Origin: Romanomermis culicivorax
Lineage: Eukaryota; Nematoda; Enoplea; Mermithida; Mermithidae
NCBI GenBank assembly: GCA_963922205.1
Contig: CAWUHX010000012.1
Span: 1,984,001-2,048,000, forward strand
DNA: 64,000 nucleotides
Reading direction: 5' to 3'
Shown here: positions 32,174 to 64,000 of the stretch, in pieces
Numbering within the stretch: position 1 is the first letter of the stretch
How the letters are laid out: each line of letters begins with the position of its first letter
Made by a program: the position numbers and the translations under genes
Notes under the pieces: generated by a model
The model's input: the letters and a program-made list of their open reading frames with translations, nothing else
Told to the model about the DNA's origin: nothing
Databases searched by the model: none

Positions 32174-35100
32174 GACTTCAAGTCGTGTCTAAAATATTTG
32201 TCATAATGAAACATCAAGTCCCAAAGTTCAATATTACAGAAATGCTAGGATTTTTCACTTTTAAGTTCCAATTTTTCACCCCTGTTCAGAAATTATATGA
32301 ATATAAATCTGGCTATGGAATTCATTTCGGAAAAATTAGAAAACGTTCTTTAAGATACTGTAGCTACTGATATGAAAACATTTCACGATGAATTGTTGTT
32401 AAAAGGCTGTCTATCCCAAACTGCTCTAGCAGAACTTTATGTGGTAACAAAAATTTTTCAATGATCATATTTGGAAAAAGTTTCAATCTAACTCATTTAA
32501 TTTAGGACGTGTTTTCTCTATTCCAAATTTTAATCAGGTTCAAAATTATTAATTTAAGACTTCTGCACCCGAAAAAAAATTGAAAATTCCTATTCGGATA
32601 AAAACTATCATTTAAAAACACGAAACTCTGACTAAACTACGACCAAAATTTGGTTAAGAGTTTAAAATAAATTCATTAAATCTTGTTTTCTTCTTTTTTG
32701 GTCCAGAAATCGTTATTGATGTTTTGAGGACATGAGTAATGCAAGAGACGATTGTGAAATTGCAGTAAACATCTTGCAAGCAAAAGTAAATATAAAATCC
32801 ACCTACTGACGAGAAGACAGGGCACAATCAGACTAGCGCAGGAGAATATGATTTACGTAATTAGCTATTCAACAAAACTTATACAATCATGCAGCTAATA
32901 ACAAGAGATAAAAAATGACGCAAAACAAAAACAAGAATAGAATCAAATTTGGCTACAACAATATTCAGTCAATTCATCAAGATTGTCAAAAAACAGGAAA
33001 GCTAAAATCTCCAACTAGAAACAAAAAAGATAAATGATCAATAAAATTAAGCGATTTTGCATTGATGAGACTCCCTTCTTCCCAGAAGTTCCGAGTATAA
33101 ATATTTTGTAGATGATGGAGAAAAAATACAGAAATAAGTCAAAATGTCATCCATAGAAAAGCAAAAACACTATTTGCTGCAAAGCGCAACAGACGGTAAA
33201 TCAGTTGATACAAAGAGATTGATCCGAAAATTCCATCATTTGACTGAATTAGTCGATATAGAAGTTTTAATTGACAGTTGACCACTGGTCACCGAAAAAT
33301 CGAAAAACCTTCTCACCTTAAGAGAGGAGAGACGGCAGTTGTTCGACGAGGAAAAATGTTTTACCAAAAATCGCTGTTGTACAAAAATTTTCTTCCTATC
33401 TTGAAAAATTGGCGCCAACTGTTGTCGAACAGTTTATTCTTTGTTTCTTCCTAGCTTTCAAGTTGGACTGATGAGAAAAATGCCATCCAAAAACACGAAA
33501 GAAGATGAACGGCGTCTCTTGCTCCCTTCGGCAGCCGCCTAAAATATTTAGATTGCTCCCAATTGGCTTAGAAAACGGACATTTCTCTTCTATGGTTTTT
33601 GCGTCGGAAAATCTCTAAAACAAAAAAGCTATATTTCTACAGAAAAATGAAAAAAGAAAAAAATACACTGGCATACATCGATTTTGATTATAAAGAAAAG
33701 AGTCAATAACAAGTTAGTTTCAGTACTGTAGACTGAAAACTAGTTAAAAATAATCGTACGCGTGTACGATAATAGAGGAAAATCTTTTCGTTCAATAAAA
33801 TCCTCACAAATGATTGACGAGATTGAGGAAAACTGCGAACATATTTATAATGGAAGCCTTGACAGACAAACTCGAAAAGAAAATGGTTGAATGGCCGACA
33901 AAAAGTGTAGAAAAAATGTGAAACGACAAGTAAATACTAAAGATGGAAGCTGAATGTGGTCCAAAATAGTTTTCATACAGCCAACTGCTCATTTGAGCCA
34001 CTGAATGTATTCTGGAACCATGCTGAATGAGAGAACATTTTTTCGCAAATTGACTGTAATAGCCCACAGCCTGAGAAATACAGATTTGCACGTGCATTGC
34101 ATGTTTTTCACAACTATGTTCCTGGTCTTATCTTGAAATAGATGAACTATAGATGAGTTGCCATTTACAGGCATTATTATTTCATCCACCAGCGTCACTA
34201 TAACGACTAAATTGATATAGGAGCTGCGGTACAGAACAGGTCCACATTCTTTGTGATTTACGATTTGCTTCAGCTCACGATCAAAGTGAAAACGAGACGA
34301 GAGAAATCTTGAAAATATGAACACACGATGCCTAACAATCAAAAAGCTTGGTGTTTAGTCAAATGATAAGCAAAAAAATAAAAAAAATCAAAAAGTTTTG
34401 TCAGCTGATTTACTCATGAAAAAAAGTTTTTGGACTAAACTTTGAAACGGGAAGCACAAAATAAAATGCATAAAAGAAGAATGTCCATGAAATAATACAG
34501 CATCAATCAAAACTTGATTTATCAAATACACTATTCCCAGCAAATCCCTCTTTACCGGCATCTAGCTTAAATAAAAAAATTCTAAATTGAAAATAAAACA
34601 AAAAAATAATAAAAATGAAAAGATTTAATCGTGAGTAATAGCAATTTTTCACCGACCCCGGTTAGTTTTCTTTTGCGAATAGGGCCTTCAGTGAAATAAG
34701 CACTAGAAAAAGTCAGACTTCATCCACATTCTTCAGTAATAAAAACAAGTGACGTCAGCTTCTAAAAACAAATGCAATTTTTTCTTGAAAAAAGTGGGGC
34801 ACCCAAAGCATGTAAAAAGGAAGTTATCAGCACAACTAATCCTATTGTGCTTTGAAAAATAGGTACTAAATGACCCCTTCTGGTAGAAAGCAATATCCTG
34901 ATCAAATTTGTCAACGAAAAACATGCAAGCAGCACTGCTGCGAAATCAAACTAGGTACAAAAGAAAACAGTATATAACATGACAATGGCTCATCACCCTA
35001 TAAAAATCTACTTAGTCTAATAAAGTGACCTTGATAATGGTAAATCGCACGGCCAATTTTGGAGAAATGCCATTTCTACCCACATACTGCGTGGTACGAG

Positions 35101-35586
35101 ATCCATCGCTCTTGTACATAAAAGGTGCATATTCTCGCGAGACGTACCGTAGCACGGTTAGTATACGGTCTACGAGCTTCACAATTTGGATTAATTCCAG
35201 AAAAGTTACCGTGTTTTTTCACATTGTGTAGGTCAGGCTTTCTCACGAATATTATAAACAATTTTATTACAGACAAAAATTTTGAAGAAAAAAGCTGCAT
35301 GTTCGAACACGGAGAGAAAATATAAACTTCCCGTTTTGTACGTAACAAAACCGCATAGCTGCTAAATAAATAATTCACAGAAAATGATTATCACAACGTA
35401 CATATACTGCGTAAATATTTAAATGAAGGAAAAAATTCCAGAAGATAGAAATATATGAAATTACGGGCGATTTGTGACTTTTTTATAGGAAATAAACAAA
35501 AAGCTACAAATCTGGAAAACAACAACAAAGAATATCAGAATATACCTACAGATACAAGGAATAGAAATGTACGTATATAAACGGAG
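32174..35586. other. intergenic between the ARL4-like gene and fatty acid synthase
   Basis: 3.4 kb of AT-rich sequence with no protein motif in any frame examined. It should hold the promoter and non-coding first exon(s) of the ARL4-like gene and the 3' UTR of fatty acid synthase, both on the minus strand. No element boundary was found. Confidence 0.5.
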
Positions 35587-60673
<25,087 letters not shown>

Positions 60674-61189
60674 CTAGCGAAAAGAAAATCATAGGTGGCG
60701 CGACAGCGTCAACCAATAATATACTTGGCCCCCAAATTTCATGCCCCCCCCCCCCTAGAGCCAAAACGGTAAGAGCTAGAACCTTCGGGTTTTTTGCATA
60801 ATATCGGGCATAGGGGCAAACTATGGGGTGCCTTTTGTCATTTCGCCTCTATCTGCAAGTGGTGCTCGGTGGGGCCCCAAAAACACGCAAAAAACGCACT
60901 TTTTAAGGCCCCCCAGTTCCACCATGCCCAGCAATTGGTGTGCCATATCCAACCTCCATACTTCGGTCAAAGCATCTTGGGGGTCTAATCTCAAATGCGA
61001 ATTTTTCTTTTTTTGAAATATGGCCTCAATTCAATTGTATGGTTGTCCAAAGTCCCGGAAAACGCCAAATTCCCCAATTTTGTTATATAATACTTATGGG
61101 TTCAAAAAAAATAATTTTTTGCAGCATAATGCACTACTAATTTTTTTGCAGTTTCAAATAAACCTGTAGCCTTATTGCGATTTTTGGAC
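60674..61189. other. FASN intron sequence with C tract, nothing coding
   Basis: Includes a run of about 12 C near 60748 and GC-rich blocks (GGTGGGGCCCC, AAGGCCCCCCAG). No splice-compatible FASN exon and no element boundary were found. Confidence 0.5.
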
Positions 61190-61940
61190 TGCAAGGGTTT
61201 TCGACCATTGGGAATTTGATGGACGCGGTCACTTAAATTATCCTTGGTGTAAACAAGCGTATTTCCGTGACTTTTCAGTGGAGGGAGTTTTCGACTGCGG
61301 GGAATTCAATAGACGTCCTCACTTTACACAAAAAAATTATCCACATTGTAAACAAGCGTACTGCCGTAATTTTCTTGAGGAGGGGATTTTCGACCACGAG
61401 GAATTCAATGAATGTGATCACTTTACACCAAAAGTTATCCCGTGTGTAAACAAACGTATTTTCGTGATTTTCCGGTGAACGGGGTTTTCGATCACGGAGA
61501 ATTTGATAAACGCGATCATCTTACAAAAAAAACTATCGCGGGTGTAAACAAGCGTATTTTCGTGATTTTTTATGGAAGGGGCTTTCGACTGCTGGGAATT
61601 CAATGCATGTGTAACTTTACACAAAAAAATTATTCCGGATTTAACCAAGCCTGTTTTCGTGAGCTTTTTGAGGGAGGGGTTTTCGACCACTGGGAATTTA
61701 ATGAAAGTGATCACTTTACACACTAATTCATATTGAGTGTGTAAACAAATGTATTTCTACGATTTTTGAGGGAAGATGTTTCTGACCATGGGGAATTCAA
61801 TGGACGGAGTCAGTTTACACGAGAAAAGTCATTTGTGTAAACAAAGGTATTTCTGCGATTTTTTGAGTTGAAGTATTCTGAACCATGAGGAATTCAATAG
61901 ATATGGCCACCTTTCAGTATCTTTACAACGTTTTTTAAGT
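61190..61940 (+). repeat. ~98-bp minisatellite, main array
   Basis: About 7.5 units. The anchor GGAATTCAAT (or variants) occurs near 61210, 61300, 61399, 61497, 61594, 61692, 61791 and 61889, spacing 90-99 and mostly 97-99 bp. Units contain GTGTAAACAAGCGTATTT, CGTGATTTT, a GGGG-TTTTCGACCAC block and CACTTTACAC. The same family in inverse orientation is at 3656-4010. Short open frames through it are repeat artefacts. Confidence 0.92.
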
Positions 61941-62100
61941 ACAATGCGGTTTACACATGCTTCACTTTTGCTGGAGGTGAGAATTCGTTGATTGAAGTTT
62001 TTTTATTGTTTTTTTGAAGTGCAGATGACATAATTTAAAACTTCAATGTGCTTCTATGAAAGTTTTCGTGCATGGTTGAGGCCCACTAAAAAGAAGTGAA

Positions 62101-63162
62101 CTAGTTTATTAGAAAATGCCTCGATGGGGCAGAAAACAGGAGAATATACTTGCTTCCATAGTTGCCATGCTAGAAAAAGAAGTGGACTAGAATTTTGAGA
62201 ACTTGGGTCAAAGTTGGAAAAAATTCACTTTCTTTATATTGGATTTTCATTCTGTCTCAAAAAAATTTTCCATGTCTGTGAAAAAGTATATTCTGCAGCA
62301 TCGTGCACTTTGTCCTTCCCATGGCATCAACCACAGTAACATTTTTCTATATGAAAATAATATGGCTCATGACTTCAAATGTAAAAAAATGGTAAACCAA
62401 TGGCATTCTATCTCCCGACCGATTCAAAACTTCTGCCTCTCACACCAGCTGAAAAATGGTGAGGGAGACATATTATAGTTATAATTCCGACAAGTCCTGA
62501 TGACATTCAAATTGTACTGAACCTGAAATCAAACCGAGTCGTCTTTTTGTTCGAGACTATCTTGACTGGAGCTTAAACCCTTTTAGTGCAACTGTTCCTT
62601 GGTTACTTATGGAGTGCATTTCATAGGATAACACAATCGATTTAGTTCTAAGAAGACTTTGTGCTGTAGCATTTTCTAAAAAACCTGAGTGGGATTTCAT
62701 GTGTCACCTTCTCAGAGTTGATTCCTGTCTTATTGACACTAAATTTAGAAAAAAAAGCTCATGCAGTTAGAAACACTCATGTGTGAGAGGGAGGACATGG
62801 GGAGTACAAACTTCGCCAAGGGTTTGGAAACTGGAAGATTTGTTATGAAGAATAGTTTTTGTTCAACTTTTTTTTTAATTTTGTCAAAAAAAACGCCAAA
62901 AATTCCACCGCTGTGCCCTCCTAAAAATTTCGGAGATGCACATGTTCGGTTGGAAAGTGTGTTGATGCACTCAGCTGCAGAATATACTTTTTCACTGACA
63001 TAGAAAATTTTTTTGAGACAGCAATATAAAGAAAGTGAATTTTCTCCAACTTTGACCTAAGATCTCAAAATTCTAGTCCACTTCTTTTTCTAGCATGGCA
63101 ACTATGGAAGCAAGTATATTCTCCTGTTTTCTGCCCCATCGGGGCATTTTCTAATAAACTAG
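62101..63162. mobile_element. long-TIR element, family B, well-kept copy
   Basis: 1.06 kb with ~215-bp TIRs that are nearly identical over their outer 130 bp: CTAGTTTATTAGAAAATGCC at the left and the inverse GGCATTTTCTAATAAACTAG at the right. TA at both borders suggests a TA target. The ~0.6-kb interior shows no transposase. A degenerate relative is at 1166-2990. Confidence 0.88.
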
Positions 63163-63863
63163 TAATAAAATATACAAGGCAGCAGAAAACAATCACTGTT
63201 CAAGAAATTTATGGAAAGTATCGGCTACACTAACATCACTACTGAGAGTTTGGGAGGTTGGACCTTGCATCATATGCCAATAAGGTCGAGTTGCCAAATG
63301 GGGTTAAACTATGATCTTGTTTGTGATAAGTTTTCTCGGTTCTAATTCAACTCAGTCTAAAAAATTAATCAAAAATTACCAAGTTTTTAGAGAGACCTCA
63401 ACGAATACTCCAAAGTGCAATGAAATTTGCTATGACGAATAAAATCGGCAACCTTTAGTGAACTAATTTCAAGACCCAAGGTAGGGGTAATGCGCTCCTC
63501 GCCCTTCACTATGCTATTGTATGCATGCCTTAACCTATGATAAGTGAAAAAACTAATTGATACATAGGCAAAGATCTAATTTCTAGCTTACGGAGCTCAT
63601 GGGTGCTGCGTAACCCCCTTGTTTAAAATTCCAAATCAAGTATTAATTTTTTTGGAAATACTTCTAATCCTTTTTTTGAGGTGTGGACGACTTAAACCTT
63701 CATCAAAATTAACAAAATTTGGGCAATATCTCAACATTTTCTCAATTTTTGGACACTACAGATCACAAAAAACTGTCGGAATCATATGTCTAAATTTGCA
63801 CGGAAAATGCGAAAACTCCCTATTTTGATCTGCGTAATCGCGTAATCTAGCGGTAGAGTTCGC

Positions 63864-63888
63864 CCATGTGTGAACTAATCACACATGG
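63864..63888. other. perfect 10-bp hairpin
   Basis: CCATGTGTGA and TCACACATGG separated by five bases (ACTAA). It follows a short tRNA A-box-like sequence (TAATCTAGCGG at about 63843) without a B box. The meaning is unknown. Confidence 0.5.
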
Positions 63889-64000
63889 ACATGAGATGTC
63901 GAATTTTATCTCAAATTGAGAACCGGTATAATATATTTTCATGGAAACCAAAAGTGGCATATCTTATATTTTACCTAACACCAAACATCAAAGATATCTC

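Noticed and set aside
63829..63888. tRNA-like A box before the 63864 hairpin
   Set aside because: No B box, no acceptor pairing and no anticodon stem; not a tRNA.

Overview
The window is nuclear DNA from an intron-rich, AT-rich metazoan. The evidence is an animal type I fatty acid synthase and an ARL4-like GTPase, both split by GT-AG introns, set among dense hAT, Tc1/mariner-like, MULE-like and Ty3/gypsy elements. The species cannot be named from the sequence; an invertebrate is likely from compactness and element content (inference).

Layout. 1-712: 18-bp minisatellite. 921-5165: small TA-target inverted-repeat elements and a ~98-bp minisatellite. 4121-22247: an old DNA transposon with ~0.7-kb terminal inverted repeats and a decayed transposase-like gene. 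That gene is split by a 14.07-kb Ty3/gypsy LTR retrotransposon (5570-19639) with apparently identical 479-bp LTRs and a perfect ACTT target duplication. 23229-32077 (minus): a complete four-exon ARL4-like gene whose 6.3-kb third intron holds a hAT MITE, a non-LTR RT relic and a dead hAT element that itself contains a MULE-like element. 35587-60673 (minus): 26 exons of fatty acid synthase, from mid-ketosynthase to the thioesterase stop codon. Every intron phase matches. The 5' exons lie beyond position 64000. Its introns carry several hAT MITEs and a recurring CCGGCGCTTCGCGCCGG palindrome. 61190-63162: the ~98-bp minisatellite and the second long-TIR element again.

The most notable system is the retrotransposon. 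Besides gag-protease and RT-RNase H-integrase it has a third ORF of about 1,400 codons. This begins with a DEDDy 3'-5' exonuclease domain with all five signature residues, followed by a coiled coil, an unrecognised helical domain and an RGG-rich tail. The pol frame is broken by one in-frame TGA (9841-9843). DEDDy ORF3s have, as I recall, been described in bdelloid rotifer LTR elements. Here one sits in a very young insertion in an otherwise ordinary animal gene neighbourhood.
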